Numbered from the stretch's first letter, positions 44,224 through 53,667 are shown. The stretch: DNA of 64,000 bases from Polaribacter sp. Z022 (GCF_023555495.1 NZ_JALCZO010000001.1:620001-684000), one strand, 5' to 3'. Notes: generated by a model not told the origin, from the sequence alone. Program-made: numbers and translations.

Positions 44224-44817
44224 ATGAAATCAATTACAATTAAAGGATCAAAAAGAGAAAGCGTAGGTAAAGTAGCTACTAAAGCCTTACGTAATGCTGG
44301 TATGGTTCCTTGCGTTATATACGGAGGAGAAAACCCAATACACTTTTCAGCAGAAGAAAAAGCGTTTAAAAACTTGGTATTTACTCCAAACGTTTATACA
44401 GCAAGTATTGATGTTGATGGACAAAAAATACCAGCTATTTTACAAGACATTCAGTTTCATCCAGTAACAGATAAAATTTTACACGTAGATTTTTATCAAT
44501 TATTTGATGATAAAGAAATTACAATGAATATTCCTGTAAAATTAACTGGAACTTCTCCTGGTGTTTTAAGTGGAGGTGCTTTACGTTTTACAAATCGTAA
44601 ATTAAAAGTAAAAGCATTACCTGCAAATTTACCAGATTTTATAACTGCAGACATTTCTGGATTAAAAATTGGTAATAAATTATTTGTAACGTCTTTACAT
44701 AATGATGATTATACTTTTATGCACCCAGACAATACTGTTGTTGTACAAGTAAGAACTTCTCGTAATGCAACTGTATCTGCTGATGTAGAAGAAGAAACTA
44801 CTGAAGCTGCAGAATAA
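44224..44817 (+). CDS. rplY: 50S ribosomal protein L25/general stress protein Ctc
   Basis: 197 residues. N-terminal L25 domain that binds 5S rRNA ([31 protein letters not shown]) and a C-terminal TL5-like beta domain ([16 protein letters not shown]). The extended, Ctc-like form is normal for this phylum. An acidic tail (EEETTEAAE) ends the protein. It lies between prs and pth and is followed by a terminator. Confidence 0.96.
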   Translation: MKSITIKGSKRESVGKVATKALRNAGMVPCVIYGGENPIHFSAEEKAFKNLVFTPNVYTASIDVDGQKIPAILQDIQFHPVTDKILHVDFYQLFDDKEITMNIPVKLTGTSPGVLSGGALRFTNRKLKVKALPANLPDFITADISGLKIGNKLFVTSLHNDDYTFMHPDNTVVVQVRTSRNATVSADVEEETTEAAE

Positions 44818-44838
44818 TTTTTGTAAACATAAGAATAG

Positions 44839-44869
44839 AAAAAGCGTTACTTTATAGTAGCGCTTTTTT
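44839..44869 (+). terminator. Rho-independent terminator after rplY
   Basis: AAAAAGCG.TACT pairs with AGTA.CGCTTTTT with a 4-nt loop and one mismatched position, followed by T residues. Confidence 0.75.
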
Positions 44870-44912
44870 ATTGTTTTTAATTTATTTGAAGAACTTATGT
44901 TATTTTTGCAAA

Positions 44913-45542
44913 ATGAGATTAAGAAACTTTTTATATAAAATATTGGGTATAAAAGTTGAATCTAAAGAAGAATTGATGAAGAAATTTTTAATTGTTGGTT
45001 TAGGAAATATTGGTGATAAATATACCAATACACGTCATAATATTGGCTTTAAAATTGTTGATGAAGTTGCAGAAGAGCATAAAACTACTTTTGAAACTGA
45101 AAAATTAGGAGATGTTGCATCTTTTAGATTTAAAGGAAGAACATTTGTTTTGTTAAAACCAAGTACGTTTATGAATTTAAGCGGAAAAGCAGTAAAATAT
45201 TGGATGGATAAAGAAAAAATATCTGTTGAAAATGTTATGATTGTTACAGATGATGTAAATATTGATTTTGGTACCATTCGTATAAAAGCAAAAGGTTCTG
45301 CTGGCGGACACAATGGATTAAAAGATATTGAAGCTAAGTTAAATACTCAAAAGTATACACGTTTTAGATTTGGTGTTGGAGGAAATTATTCTAGAGGAAG
45401 ACAAGTAGATTTTGTTTTAGGAGAATGGACCAAAGAAGAAACAAGTTTGTTAATAGAACGTTTACCAACATCTGCAAAAGCTATTACTTCTTTTGGTACT
45501 GCAGGATTAGCAAACACAATGAATACTTTTAATGGAAAATAA
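44913..45542 (+). CDS. pth: Peptidyl-tRNA hydrolase
   Basis: 209 residues from ATG 44913, or 188 from ATG 44976. The enzyme frees tRNA from prematurely released peptidyl-tRNA. Motifs: FLIVGLGNIG, NTRHNIGF (catalytic His), LLKPSTFMNLSGKAV, DDVNIDFG and GSAGGHNGLKDIE. A 21-residue basic N-terminal extension (RLRNFLYKILGIKVESKEE) is present in many flavobacterial homologues as I recall. However, a TATTTTTG -7 box at 44901-44908 sits directly before the longer start, which would leave almost no leader; this favours 44976. Confidence 0.95.
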   Translation: MRLRNFLYKILGIKVESKEELMKKFLIVGLGNIGDKYTNTRHNIGFKIVDEVAEEHKTTFETEKLGDVASFRFKGRTFVLLKPSTFMNLSGKAVKYWMDKEKISVENVMIVTDDVNIDFGTIRIKAKGSAGGHNGLKDIEAKLNTQKYTRFRFGVGGNYSRGRQVDFVLGEWTKEETSLLIERLPTSAKAITSFGTAGLANTMNTFNGK

Positions 45543-45592
45543 AACTAAACAAAAAAGCTACCTAATAATAGGTAGCTTTTTTGTTTAGTTTT
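45541..45592. terminator. Bidirectional terminator between pth and the convergent lipoprotein gene
   Basis: A long stem (AAAACTAAACAAAAAAGCTACC with its complement) around a 10-nt centre has A-runs on one side and T-runs on the other. It directly abuts the pth stop. Confidence 0.9.
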
Positions 45593-45601
45593 ATTAGAAC
45601 T

Positions 45602-46141
45602 CTATTTTCTAACTAAGCCAATAGAGCCATTAAAAGTTAAAGTAGAATTACCATCTGTTTCAATTATTTCTTGTTCTATAGTAGCACCAGTTTCTTTAAA
45701 AGATTTAATACTAAAAACACCATCAATAAAATCACCACTTTGTTGATTAAAAGTTATTGTGTTATCTATTGTATTTAATTGGTAAGTACCAGATGAATTA
45801 AAAACTATAATTTCATTATCTGTAATTGTACTACCAGTATTAGGTTTTTCTGTAATTACATTTCTATATTTTCCTGAAGCAGTAAAAGTTCCGTTTGCAT
45901 TTATAATAAAACTAATATCATCAAAAGAATCTGCAACACCATTAATTGTAGTTAAAACAATACTTGAGTTTCCTGAGCTAGAAGTAATTGTTTCTACTTC
46001 TTTATAAGTAATACTATTTATATCATAAGAACCTGCAAAATTAGAAGATGTTAGCTCAAATGGAGGTGTACTTTCATCACTACTACAGCTAGTAATAGAA
46101 ACAGAAATAAGTAGGGTTAAAATAAATTTTAAGATTTTCAT
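45602..46141 (-). CDS. Hypothetical lipoprotein
   Basis: 179 residues from ATG 46141, the start that opens a lipoprotein signal (MKILKFILTLLISVSITSC). A TTG six codons upstream is less likely. The mature part of about 160 residues has lipocalin-like spacing: FAGSYDINSITYKE, FIINANGTFTASGKYR, STLTFNGSIGLVRK. Such lipocalin-like lipoproteins are frequent in flavobacteria, but no named family is certain. It is convergent with pth and 63 bp downstream of queD on the same strand. Confidence 0.7.
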   Translation of the reverse strand: MKILKFILTLLISVSITSCSSDESTPPFELTSSNFAGSYDINSITYKEVETITSSSGNSSIVLTTINGVADSFDDISFIINANGTFTASGKYRNVITEKPNTGSTITDNEIIVFNSSGTYQLNTIDNTITFNQQSGDFIDGVFSIKSFKETGATIEQEIIETDGNSTLTFNGSIGLVRK

Positions 46142-46204
46142 AATGTTTATTTTTTTCAAATATAACTTATAATTATAGTTGATATTGTTTGAAGTTATAA
46201 AAAA

Positions 46205-46654
46205 CTAATTTTCACTTGCATACCATTCTGCAAAACTAGAGTCAGTTTCTTTTAATTTTATAGAATGTAATTTAATGTTTTCTGGCAATCTGTTTTTAAT
46301 TTTTTCAGCAAAGTCAATTACCATCATTTCACTTGTTGGTTGATAATCTACTAAAATAACATGGTGACCTCTATCAATTAATTCTTTAGCCAACTCAACA
46401 TGAGGTGTGTTTTTATTAAACACAGTAGCATGGTCAAAAACATCAACAATTTCTTCGTTCACAATCTTTTTTAAATCTCCAAAATCTATCACCATTCCAA
46501 ATTTTACGTTTGTATTATCGGTTATAGGTTTCCCAGAAACAGTAACAGAAAGTTTGTAAGAATGCCCATGAACATTTTTACACTTACCATCATAACCATA
46601 CAATGCATGACCCGTTTCAAAATTGAATTGTTTTGTAATTCTAATAGTACTCAT
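46205..46654 (-). CDS. queD: 6-carboxytetrahydropterin synthase / PTPS family
   Basis: 149 residues of the 6-pyruvoyl-tetrahydropterin synthase family, the queuosine branch (QueD). Zinc ligands His16, His29 and His31 lie in FETGHALYGYDGKCKNVHGHSY, with catalytic Cys25; the rest of the catalytic set is in VFDHATVF and PTSEMM. Its ATG overlaps the stop of the 27-codon membrane gene by one base (TAATG), so translation is probably coupled. Confidence 0.92.
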   Translation of the reverse strand: MSTIRITKQFNFETGHALYGYDGKCKNVHGHSYKLSVTVSGKPITDNTNVKFGMVIDFGDLKKIVNEEIVDVFDHATVFNKNTPHVELAKELIDRGHHVILVDYQPTSEMMVIDFAEKIKNRLPENIKLHSIKLKETDSSFAEWYASEN

Positions 46655-46737
46655 TAACGTCTGTTTCTAAATTTGTTGTAAAAGTATACAATTACTAAAG
46701 CTATAGCTAATCCTATAAATAAAAAATCTCCTCCCAT
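46654..46737 (-). CDS. 27-residue single-helix membrane protein between GH3 and queD
   Basis: A short open frame too small for routine ORF calling: MGGDFLFIGLAIALVIVYFY followed by NKFRNRR. One transmembrane helix with a basic C-terminal tail predicts the tail in the cytoplasm. The ATG lies 8 bp after the GH3 stop, and the stop overlaps the queD start as TAATG. The tight spacing and exact overlap argue for real translation. Function unknown. Confidence 0.6.
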   Translation of the reverse strand: MGGDFLFIGLAIALVIVYFYNKFRNRR

Positions 46738-46745
46738 TTTGTATG

Positions 46746-48251
46746 TTATTGTTGTTCTTCAATTAAAAAATTTTGTAAAACATCAGCAATTTTTCGGTTA
46801 TCAGATAATTGCGGAATCTTGTTTTGTCCACCAAATTTACCAATAGATTTCATATATTCATGAAACCCACCTTTTTTAACTTTTCTGATTATTAAAGGTC
46901 GTAAAACTTTACCTTCAATTAAATCGAAATAGTAGATGTTTTGTGCTTGCATAGAAGCATCAACTTTTTTAGCAAACTCTTCTAAGTTTTTTGGTTCATT
47001 TTCAAATTCTATAAACCATTCATGATAAGGTAACCCACTTTCTGGATTTACCTGTGGAGCCACAGTAAACTCACTAATATTAATATTTGTACCCAAAATA
47101 GAATCGTTTAAAGCTTTTTCTACTTCTTTACCAATAACATGCTCGCCAAAAGCAGAAATAAAATGTTTTATACGCCCTGTAACTTTTATTCTATAAGGTT
47201 TTGTTGATGTAAATTCTACAGTATCACCAATGTTGTAACCCCAAAGACCAGCAGTAGTATTTAAAATGATAACATAGTTTACACCTACTTTTACATCTTT
47301 TAAAGAAATTCTTGTAGGGTTTTCATCAAAAAATTCATTTGCAGGAATAAACTCATAGAAAATACCAGAATTTAGTTGTAAAAGCATTCCCTTTTCTGTT
47401 TGAGAATCTTGATAAGCAATAAAACCTTCTGATGCTGGATATAATTCTATGTAATCTATTTTTTTCCCTATTAAGCTTTCAAATTTATTTTTATAAGGTT
47501 CAAAATTTACACCACCGTAAATAAAGAAATTAAAATTTGGAAACAATTCTGAAACTGATTTTCCTGTTTTTTCAATTAATTTTTCAAAATACATTTGTAC
47601 CCAAGAAGGAATTCCGCTAATTACAGACATGTCTTCATGAATAGTTTCTTCTACAATTGCATTTACTTTAGTATCCCAATCTTCTATACAATTGGTTTCC
47701 CAACTTGGTAATCTGTTTTTTAATAAATATTGGGGTACATAATGTGCTACAATACCACTTAATCGACCTAGTTTTACACCATTCTTATCACTTAAAACAG
47801 GGCTTCCTTGTAGAAAAATCATTTTTCCGTTTACAAAACTTGCATCTTTTTTTTCTACAATATAAAACAACAAGGCATTTCTTGCAGCCTTAATATGTGT
47901 AGGCATAGAATCTTTAGTAATAGGAATGTATTTTGCACCAGAAGTAGTTCCAGAAGTTTTGGCAAAATACAATGGTTTTCCTGTCCAAAGAACATCAGAT
48001 TCTCCAGCAACAATTCTATCTACATAAGGTCTTAAACCTTCATAATCTGTAACTTTTACTTCTTTTTTAAAATCTTCATAAGAATTGATATTCTCAAAAT
48101 TATGATCTTTACCAAAAGCAGTTTTTTTTCCTTTAAAAATTAACTTTTTAAAAACTCTTTCTTGAGTTTTAAGAGGATTTTTTGCCCATTTGTTTACTTT
48201 TTTTGTAGCAAATTTAGCAAACGGAAGTGCAAAAATAGATTTGATACTCAT
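46746..48251 (-). CDS. GH3 auxin-responsive-promoter family protein (acyl-adenylate-forming)
   Basis: 501 residues. The ATP-binding signature YFAKTSGTTSGAKYIPIT and later FEPYKNKFE, YPASEGFIAYQ and YNIGDTVEFT mark the GH3 branch of the ANL superfamily, which in plants links acids to amino acids. The bacterial substrate is unknown. It is universal in this group as I recall. Its start overlaps the M23 peptidase stop by one base, so they are translated from one mRNA. Confidence 0.88.
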   Translation of the reverse strand: MSIKSIFALPFAKFATKKVNKWAKNPLKTQERVFKKLIFKGKKTAFGKDHNFENINSYEDFKKEVKVTDYEGLRPYVDRIVAGESDVLWTGKPLYFAKTSGTTSGAKYIPITKDSMPTHIKAARNALLFYIVEKKDASFVNGKMIFLQGSPVLSDKNGVKLGRLSGIVAHYVPQYLLKNRLPSWETNCIEDWDTKVNAIVEETIHEDMSVISGIPSWVQMYFEKLIEKTGKSVSELFPNFNFFIYGGVNFEPYKNKFESLIGKKIDYIELYPASEGFIAYQDSQTEKGMLLQLNSGIFYEFIPANEFFDENPTRISLKDVKVGVNYVIILNTTAGLWGYNIGDTVEFTSTKPYRIKVTGRIKHFISAFGEHVIGKEVEKALNDSILGTNINISEFTVAPQVNPESGLPYHEWFIEFENEPKNLEEFAKKVDASMQAQNIYYFDLIEGKVLRPLIIRKVKKGGFHEYMKSIGKFGGQNKIPQLSDNRKIADVLQNFLIEEQQ

Positions 48252-49117
48252 TACTTAAAATCTATAAAATTAGTTGGGTTTACAGTATAACCACCATTCC
48301 AAAGTTCAAAATGCAAATGAGGTCCTGTTGTTAGTTCTCCTGTAGAGCCAACAGTAGCAATTACTTCACCAGATTTTACAAAATCTCCTTGTTCTTTTAG
48401 TAAATTACCATTGTGTTTGTATACAGAAATATATTCTTTTGCATGTTTTAAAATGATAACGTAACCAGTTTCTGTTGTCCAGCCAGAAAAAATTACGGTA
48501 CCATCTGCTGTTGCTTTTATTGGGTCTCCAGTTTTTGCTGTTATATCTACAGCAAAATGTTTAGAAGTAGCATCAAAATTTTGTGAAATAGCACCATTTA
48601 AAGGAGCAAAAAAGACTATTTTAACTGAACTCTCTGTGTTATTCTGTAAAGAAAATCGAGTTTCACTTTCTACTTTTTCTCTAAATAATGAATCTTCTTT
48701 AGAGGCATTTAATTTACTTTCGTCTATTAAACGTTGTCTTGCTTCAGTTTGAATAGAGTCTATACTTTCTGGTTCTATTTCACCAGTTAAAACAGGTTTT
48801 AATGCTTTTGTATAGTTTTCTATTAAGGCTAATTTTATTTTTAAAGAATCTGCTTCAAAAGTTAATTTAGCAGCTTTTCTTTTTAATGCTGTAGAAGAAT
48901 AACCTGGTATGTATTCTTTTATTGGTGTAAATGCAATTAAAACAGTGGTTACTGCAATTAATAAAATAGAGAAAACACCTCCTAAAACAAATACGTTTAA
49001 ACGCGATAGTTTTAATGAAAAACGCTCTTCAAAAGTGTCTTCATTTAAAACAACTAACCTGTATTTATCTGTTAGTTTTTGTTTAAGTTTTCCTTTCTTT
49101 TTATCTTTTTTAGCCAC
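48251..49117 (-). CDS. M23 family metallopeptidase
   Basis: A 288-residue cell-wall endopeptidase. A basic cytoplasmic N-terminus is followed by one membrane helix (about 34-56), a coiled-coil-like stretch (about 80-160), and the LytM-type zinc domain with HFAVD (first His and Asp ligands) and GPHLHFELW (last His). Bitopic M23 proteins of this layout act in cell-wall remodelling or in division and shape complexes. Located between nadD and GH3 in a minus-strand run. Confidence 0.92.
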   Translation of the reverse strand: MAKKDKKKGKLKQKLTDKYRLVVLNEDTFEERFSLKLSRLNVFVLGGVFSILLIAVTTVLIAFTPIKEYIPGYSSTALKRKAAKLTFEADSLKIKLALIENYTKALKPVLTGEIEPESIDSIQTEARQRLIDESKLNASKEDSLFREKVESETRFSLQNNTESSVKIVFFAPLNGAISQNFDATSKHFAVDITAKTGDPIKATADGTVIFSGWTTETGYVIILKHAKEYISVYKHNGNLLKEQGDFVKSGEVIATVGSTGELTTGPHLHFELWNGGYTVNPTNFIDFK

Positions 49118-49165
49118 AAAATGTTATTTGATGTTTAACAAATATACAACGAATTTAATGTGATA

Positions 49166-49750
49166 TTATTTTCTGTAAAAATTCATCTCATCTACATATT
49201 CCCAAACCTCTTTTGTTAAAAGTGGTTTTATGTTTTTCTTGTCTTTAATTCCGTTTCTAATTGCAGTTGAAGATATTTGTACAATTGGTGCATCAACTTT
49301 ATGAATTTTTGAGTGGTTTTTAAACTGATGTTCAACCATACCATCTGCTATTCTTGGATACACATAAATGTGATGATGCTCTAAAATAGTTTCATAATTT
49401 TTCCATTTATGTAAACTTTTTAAATTGTCTTCTCCCATAATTAAACAGAATTCTTTTTCTGGATGTATTTCAGAAATATGAGCTAAAGTATGTACTGTAT
49501 AATTGGGTTGAGCTAATTTAAACTCTATGTCTGAAGGTTTAATTTTTGGGTAATCTTCAGTTGCTTTATATACCATTTCAAAACGATGATGATTGTCTAG
49601 CAAAGAACTTTTCTTTTTAAAAGGATTGTGTGGTGTAACTACCATCCAAATTTCATCTAAATCTGAATGCTCTACCATATGATTGGCAATAATTAAATGC
49701 CCAACATGAATTGGATTGAAAGTACCAAAATAAAGACCAATTTTACTCAT
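49166..49750 (-). CDS. nadD: Nicotinate-nucleotide adenylyltransferase
   Basis: 194 residues. Nucleotidyltransferase motif GTFNPIHVGHLIIAN (HxGH), the KKSSLLDNHHRFEMV substrate block, and the C-terminal ISSTAIRNGI that contacts ATP. It makes deamido-NAD from nicotinate mononucleotide. It sits 85 bp after gmk and 48 bp before the M23 peptidase. Confidence 0.95.
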   Translation of the reverse strand: MSKIGLYFGTFNPIHVGHLIIANHMVEHSDLDEIWMVVTPHNPFKKKSSLLDNHHRFEMVYKATEDYPKIKPSDIEFKLAQPNYTVHTLAHISEIHPEKEFCLIMGEDNLKSLHKWKNYETILEHHHIYVYPRIADGMVEHQFKNHSKIHKVDAPIVQISSTAIRNGIKDKKNIKPLLTKEVWEYVDEMNFYRK

Positions 49751-49835
49751 AACTTTTGTTTGAAGTTTGAAGAAGGGAGTTTGAAGAGTCGGTTTTGTTT
49801 TCCCAACTTCACATTTCCAACTTCATGCCTTTTTA

Positions 49836-50411
49836 TTATTTCAAAAAATCATCAACCAATTCTTCTGCTTCTTTAAGAGCAACATCTAAATCGTAATTTT
49901 TAATGATTGTATCAAATTGAGGAGCAGTTGCTAACTCTACAGATGCTTTTGCAATACGCATGTTAATTTTGTCTTCGCTTTCTGTAGAACGCTTTTTTAA
50001 TCGAATTTTTAATTCATCTACACTTGGTGGTTTTACAAAAACAGCTAAAGTTTGTTCTGGAAATTTCTTTTTAATTCTTAAACCTCCAACAACATCAATA
50101 TCAAAAATAACATGTTTTTTTAACGCCCAAATACGTTCTACTTCGCTTTTTAAAGTTCCGTAAAAGTTATCTCTATAAACTTCTTCCCACTCTAAAAATT
50201 CATCATTTTTAATTTTACTTTTAAAGTCTTCTAAAGTAATAAAATAATAATCTTCACCATGTTTTTCTGTTCCTCTGGCATCTCTAGAGGCACAAGAAAT
50301 AGAAAACTCTAAATTAAATTTTTCTTGACTTAATAAATGACGCACAATAGTTGTTTTACCTGAACCAGAAGGTGCTGAAAAGACGAATAATTTTCCTTTA
50401 AAATCTGACAT
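49836..50411 (-). CDS. gmk: Guanylate kinase
   Basis: 191 residues from the ATG at 50411, which gives the standard N-terminus (MSDFKGKLFVFSAPSGSGKT); an in-frame non-ATG start at 50465 would add 18 unconserved residues. P-loop SAPSGSGKTT, GMP-binding SRDARGTEKHGEDYYF, and DIDVVGGLRIKK. It phosphorylates GMP to GDP. Between yicC and nadD. Confidence 0.96.
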   Translation of the reverse strand: MSDFKGKLFVFSAPSGSGKTTIVRHLLSQEKFNLEFSISCASRDARGTEKHGEDYYFITLEDFKSKIKNDEFLEWEEVYRDNFYGTLKSEVERIWALKKHVIFDIDVVGGLRIKKKFPEQTLAVFVKPPSVDELKIRLKKRSTESEDKINMRIAKASVELATAPQFDTIIKNYDLDVALKEAEELVDDFLK

Positions 50412-50486
50412 ATAGTTGTTTTTGATTATTAGATTTTGATTGATGGTTTTTTTACGAATAACCAAAAATCCTCAACTAATAACTAA

Positions 50487-51353
50487 TTATAATACGTTTA
50501 AAATTTGTTCTTTTATTTGTTCTAATTCGTTTTTCATTTGAATAACAGCTTTTTGCATTGGTGCAAAATTTGCCTTAGAACCAGTAGTGTTAATTTCTCT
50601 ACCCATTTCTTGAATTACAAAGCCTAATTTTTTTCCATTAGAATCTGGTGTTGCAAGTGTTTCTAAAAAGTAGTCTAAATGATTTGCTAAACGAACTTTT
50701 TCTTCATTAATATCTAACTTTTCTAAATAATAAATAAGTTCTTGTTCAAACCTATTTTCGTCAGTTTCTACTTTTAGGTCATCAATAGCTTTTTTTAATC
50801 TTGCTTTTACGTTTTCTACTCTATCTCCATCTAAAGCTTTTACTTCTTCTAAATATATTTTAATGTTTGATATTCTTTCTTTAAAATCAATTTCTAAAGA
50901 AGCAGCTTCATCAATCCTATATTGTACAATTTCTTTTATAGCGATGTCAATATTTTCATTGATAAGATTCCATTCATTTTCATCTAATTCTTCACGTTCT
51001 GTTTTTAATGCATCTGGCATTCTAACAGCCATTTTTAATAACTCTACATCATCAGAAGAACCTGTTTGAACAACATTTCTAAGTTGTTGCATGTAATCTT
51101 TAACTACACCATGGTTTACTGTAGTAGAAGTTTCATCTGCAGTCATTTCTACAAAAATTGAAAAATCTACTTTACCACGAACTAAAGCTTTTGCTAGTTT
51201 TTTACGAACAGATAATTCTTTTTCTTTGTAATAAGAAGGAATACGAACGTTTAAATCTAGGTTTTTACTATTTAAAGATTTAATTTCTATGGTTACTTTT
51301 TTAGTAGGTAGCTGTAATACAGATTTACCATAACCAGTCATAGATTGAATCAT
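50487..51353 (-). CDS. yicC: YicC/YloC family endoribonuclease
   Basis: 288 residues. The N-terminal MIQSMTGYGKS and EIKSLNSKNLDLNVRIP, and the C-terminal REINTTGSKA block with conserved Glu/Asp (LEKLDINEE, RLANHLDYF), identify the family. Some members have been shown to cut RNA. The yicC-gmk order is widespread. It heads the run yicC-gmk-nadD-M23-GH3-small protein-queD, all on the minus strand with short gaps. Confidence 0.93.
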   Translation of the reverse strand: MIQSMTGYGKSVLQLPTKKVTIEIKSLNSKNLDLNVRIPSYYKEKELSVRKKLAKALVRGKVDFSIFVEMTADETSTTVNHGVVKDYMQQLRNVVQTGSSDDVELLKMAVRMPDALKTEREELDENEWNLINENIDIAIKEIVQYRIDEAASLEIDFKERISNIKIYLEEVKALDGDRVENVKARLKKAIDDLKVETDENRFEQELIYYLEKLDINEEKVRLANHLDYFLETLATPDSNGKKLGFVIQEMGREINTTGSKANFAPMQKAVIQMKNELEQIKEQILNVL

Positions 51354-51445
51354 AAAATCAACGTTTTAGATGAACTGCAAATATAGTTTTTATTTAACAG
51401 AATTATCTACTTGTTTTAGAGCTATAAATAACAATTAAAAGCATA

Positions 51446-51476
51446 AAAAAAGAGCTTCAATTTAATTGAAACTCTT
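51446..51476 (-). terminator. Rho-independent terminator after the LysM gene
   Basis: On the minus strand AAGAGTTTCAAT pairs with ATTGAAGCTCTT (one mismatch), followed by seven T residues. Confidence 0.75.
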
Positions 51477-51501
51477 AAAGTTTTGGTTGATTAACTTTTG
51501 A

Positions 51502-51972
51502 TTAGTCCACTAAAGGTGGAATTCTTAAAACCTGACCAGGGTAAATTTTATCTGGATGTGATAACATTGGTTTGTTTGCTTCAAAAATTACTGGATATTT
51601 CATTGCATTACCATAATAATTTTTTGCAATTTTACCTAAAGTATCTCCACTTTCTACAGTATGAAATTGAGCCATTGCAGCTTCTTCTATAACTTCTATT
51701 TCTGCAACTGTTAAGCTATCATCTACAGATGAAACACCATTTGTATTACCTACAGCAATAACAACTTTTTCTTTAGTTGCTATATCTGCAGCTTCTCCTG
51801 TTAGTTTAACAGCATCATCATCTACCTCTATACCTAAGTCTTTAATTTCTAGGTTTAACCCAGTAATTATTTCTCTTAACTGATTCGATTTTTCTGCATT
51901 TTCTTCTTCTGTTGTTTTTCCAATGCCGAAAACTGCTGCTCCTGCATTTTTAATGAATGAAAAAATTCCCAT
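51502..51972 (-). CDS. BON-LysM domain protein (Kbp/YgaU-like)
   Basis: 156 residues from ATG 51972; the longer frame to 52026 has no matching family sequence. Layout: short N-terminus (MGIFSFIKNAG), a BON domain (about 38-100, with DDAVKLTGEAADIATKEK) and a LysM domain (about 105-154, HTVESGDTLGKIAKNYYG ... GQVLRIP). The same architecture as E. coli Kbp (YgaU), a potassium-binding protein. No signal peptide, so it is cytoplasmic. Confidence 0.9.
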   Translation of the reverse strand: MGIFSFIKNAGAAVFGIGKTTEEENAEKSNQLREIITGLNLEIKDLGIEVDDDAVKLTGEAADIATKEKVVIAVGNTNGVSSVDDSLTVAEIEVIEEAAMAQFHTVESGDTLGKIAKNYYGNAMKYPVIFEANKPMLSHPDKIYPGQVLRIPPLVD

Positions 51973-52043
51973 TTTTTTTGATTTTTTTGTTAATATTTTG
52001 ATTTTTTGTGTAATGCCAAGATACAAATTTTAAGCAATTTCTT

Positions 52044-52051
52044 TACATTTG
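52044..52051 (+). promoter_or_regulatory. -7 promoter box of upp
   Basis: TACATTTG matches TAnnTTTG and lies 18 bp before the upp ATG. Confidence 0.5.
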
Positions 52052-52069
52052 TTAATATAAAATATACAA

Positions 52070-52723
52070 ATGATAATTCATCACATACAAAAAGAGAATT
52101 CTATTCTTAATAAATTTATATCGGAAATTAGAGATGTAAAAATTCAAAAAGATTCACTTCGTTTTCGAAGAAATATAGAAAGAATAGGAGAGGTTTTAAG
52201 TTATGAATTAAGTAAACAATTATCTTATTCTAGTATTAATATTGAAACTCCTTTAGCAAAAAAAGAAGAGCAATTACTTAGTAACGATATTGTTTTATGT
52301 TCTATTTTAAGAGCAGGTTTACCTTTGCATCAAGGATTGTTAAATTATTTTGATGATGCAGAAAATGCCTTTATTTCTGCTTATCGTAATCACCCAAATA
52401 ATGATGCAGAGTTTGAAATTGTGGTAGAGTATTTTGCATCACCCTCTATAAATAATAAAACTTTATTATTAGCAGATCCAATGTTAGCCACAGGTCAGTC
52501 TTTAGTGGCAGTTTTAGAAGCAATAAAAAAATACGGTACTCCAAAAGAAATTCATATTGTTGCTGTAATTGGGTCTGAAGAAGGAATAGAGTTTATAAAA
52601 GATAAATTCCCAGAAAATACTCATTTATGGATTGCAGCAATAGATAGTGAGTTAAATGATAAAGGTTATATAGTTCCTGGTTTAGGAGATGCTGGAGATT
52701 TAGCTTTTGGGTCTAAATTATAA
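52070..52723 (+). CDS. upp: Uracil phosphoribosyltransferase
   Basis: 217 residues, a pyrimidine salvage enzyme making UMP from uracil and PRPP. The PRPP loop LLLADPMLATGQS and the uracil-binding C-terminal PGLGDAGDLAFG are intact, with RRNIERIGEVLSYE and CSILRAGLPLHQG earlier. It is convergent with, and overlaps by 6 bp, the membrane protein gene on the other strand, so no terminator separates them. Confidence 0.95.
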   Translation: MIIHHIQKENSILNKFISEIRDVKIQKDSLRFRRNIERIGEVLSYELSKQLSYSSINIETPLAKKEEQLLSNDIVLCSILRAGLPLHQGLLNYFDDAENAFISAYRNHPNNDAEFEIVVEYFASPSINNKTLLLADPMLATGQSLVAVLEAIKKYGTPKEIHIVAVIGSEEGIEFIKDKFPENTHLWIAAIDSELNDKGYIVPGLGDAGDLAFGSKL

Positions 52724-53647
52724 CCAAAAATAAGTTATAACTGTTATTGCAATTAATAAGCTAAAAAGGATATCTTTAATGAAGTTTTTTTGAATAACTT
52801 CAAAACCATTTGCAATTATTACAGATGCAGGTATTAAAAATAAAACAATTTCAGATCCGTTTTTATTAGATACTATTAAAGCAAATAATATTGCAATAAT
52901 TAAATTGATAATTAAAAGAAGCCAACTTTTTTTAAATGAATTATTTACAGATAAAGCTTTTGGCGATTTTAATAAAACAGCACAAATTGTAAGTAAAAGT
53001 GTTGTTAAAAAGATGTAGAAGAAATAATTATCTGTATAAATAGATAAATTATTACTAATTTCTAGGTTAATTATTTTTGTGAAAGCAAAAGTAGAATCTT
53101 GCCATAATAAATAAGCAAAATAGATTATTATAGGTGAAATAAACCCTAAAACAGGTGTTAATAATGTATGAATGGTTAGCTTTTGTTGTAATAAAATTGC
53201 TGCATAAACTAGAATTATAAAAAGTAAAGAAGAAGGTTCTAGAATACACATTATACCCAACCAAAAACCACTATCAAATATTTTTTGAATTACATTTTTA
53301 GAAGATCTTAAACTGTATAGTTTTCTTAAAAAAAGAAGGTGAATTAATATAGAAGACAACGTTTTAAAATCTAAAAGAACAGTTGTAAATAAAGCTAATC
53401 CTAAGGTAAATATGAAATAAGCATAAGAATTATCAAACGTTAGTTTGTTTTTAGTTACTACAAAATGATAAAAGAAAAAAATTGCTAAAAAAAGCATTAA
53501 AAAAGATATATTTTCTAGCGCTTTAATCCATGTAAAATTCTCATTAAAAAGGTCTGAAAAAACAGAAAATAGGAAGAAACTAAAAAACAATCCTAAGTAG
53601 AATATAAAATTGATTGGTTTAGATTTCTCTAAAAAATTGGCTAGCAT
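52718..53647 (-). CDS. Multi-pass membrane protein (DUF6427-like)
   Basis: 309 residues with about 9-10 hydrophobic helices and few conserved polar residues. Position beside upp and a small Trp-rich membrane protein, and its composition, match the flavobacterial family I recall as DUF6427; this is from memory. Function unknown. It starts 41 bp from the divergent 73-residue gene. Confidence 0.65.
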   Translation of the reverse strand: MLANFLEKSKPINFIFYLGLFFSFFLFSVFSDLFNENFTWIKALENISFLMLFLAIFFFYHFVVTKNKLTFDNSYAYFIFTLGLALFTTVLLDFKTLSSILIHLLFLRKLYSLRSSKNVIQKIFDSGFWLGIMCILEPSSLLFIILVYAAILLQQKLTIHTLLTPVLGFISPIIIYFAYLLWQDSTFAFTKIINLEISNNLSIYTDNYFFYIFLTTLLLTICAVLLKSPKALSVNNSFKKSWLLLIINLIIAILFALIVSNKNGSEIVLFLIPASVIIANGFEVIQKNFIKDILFSLLIAITVITYFWL

Positions 53648-53659
53648 TGTTTCTTTTGT

Positions 53660-53667
53660 TATTTTTG
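53660..53667 (+). promoter_or_regulatory. -7 promoter box
   Basis: TATTTTTG lies 21 bp before the start of the 73-residue membrane protein gene. Confidence 0.5.

Noticed and set aside
43841..44233. Minus-strand 130-codon frame opposite prs
   Set aside because: Mirror of the conserved prs coding sequence; no signal, domain or promoter.
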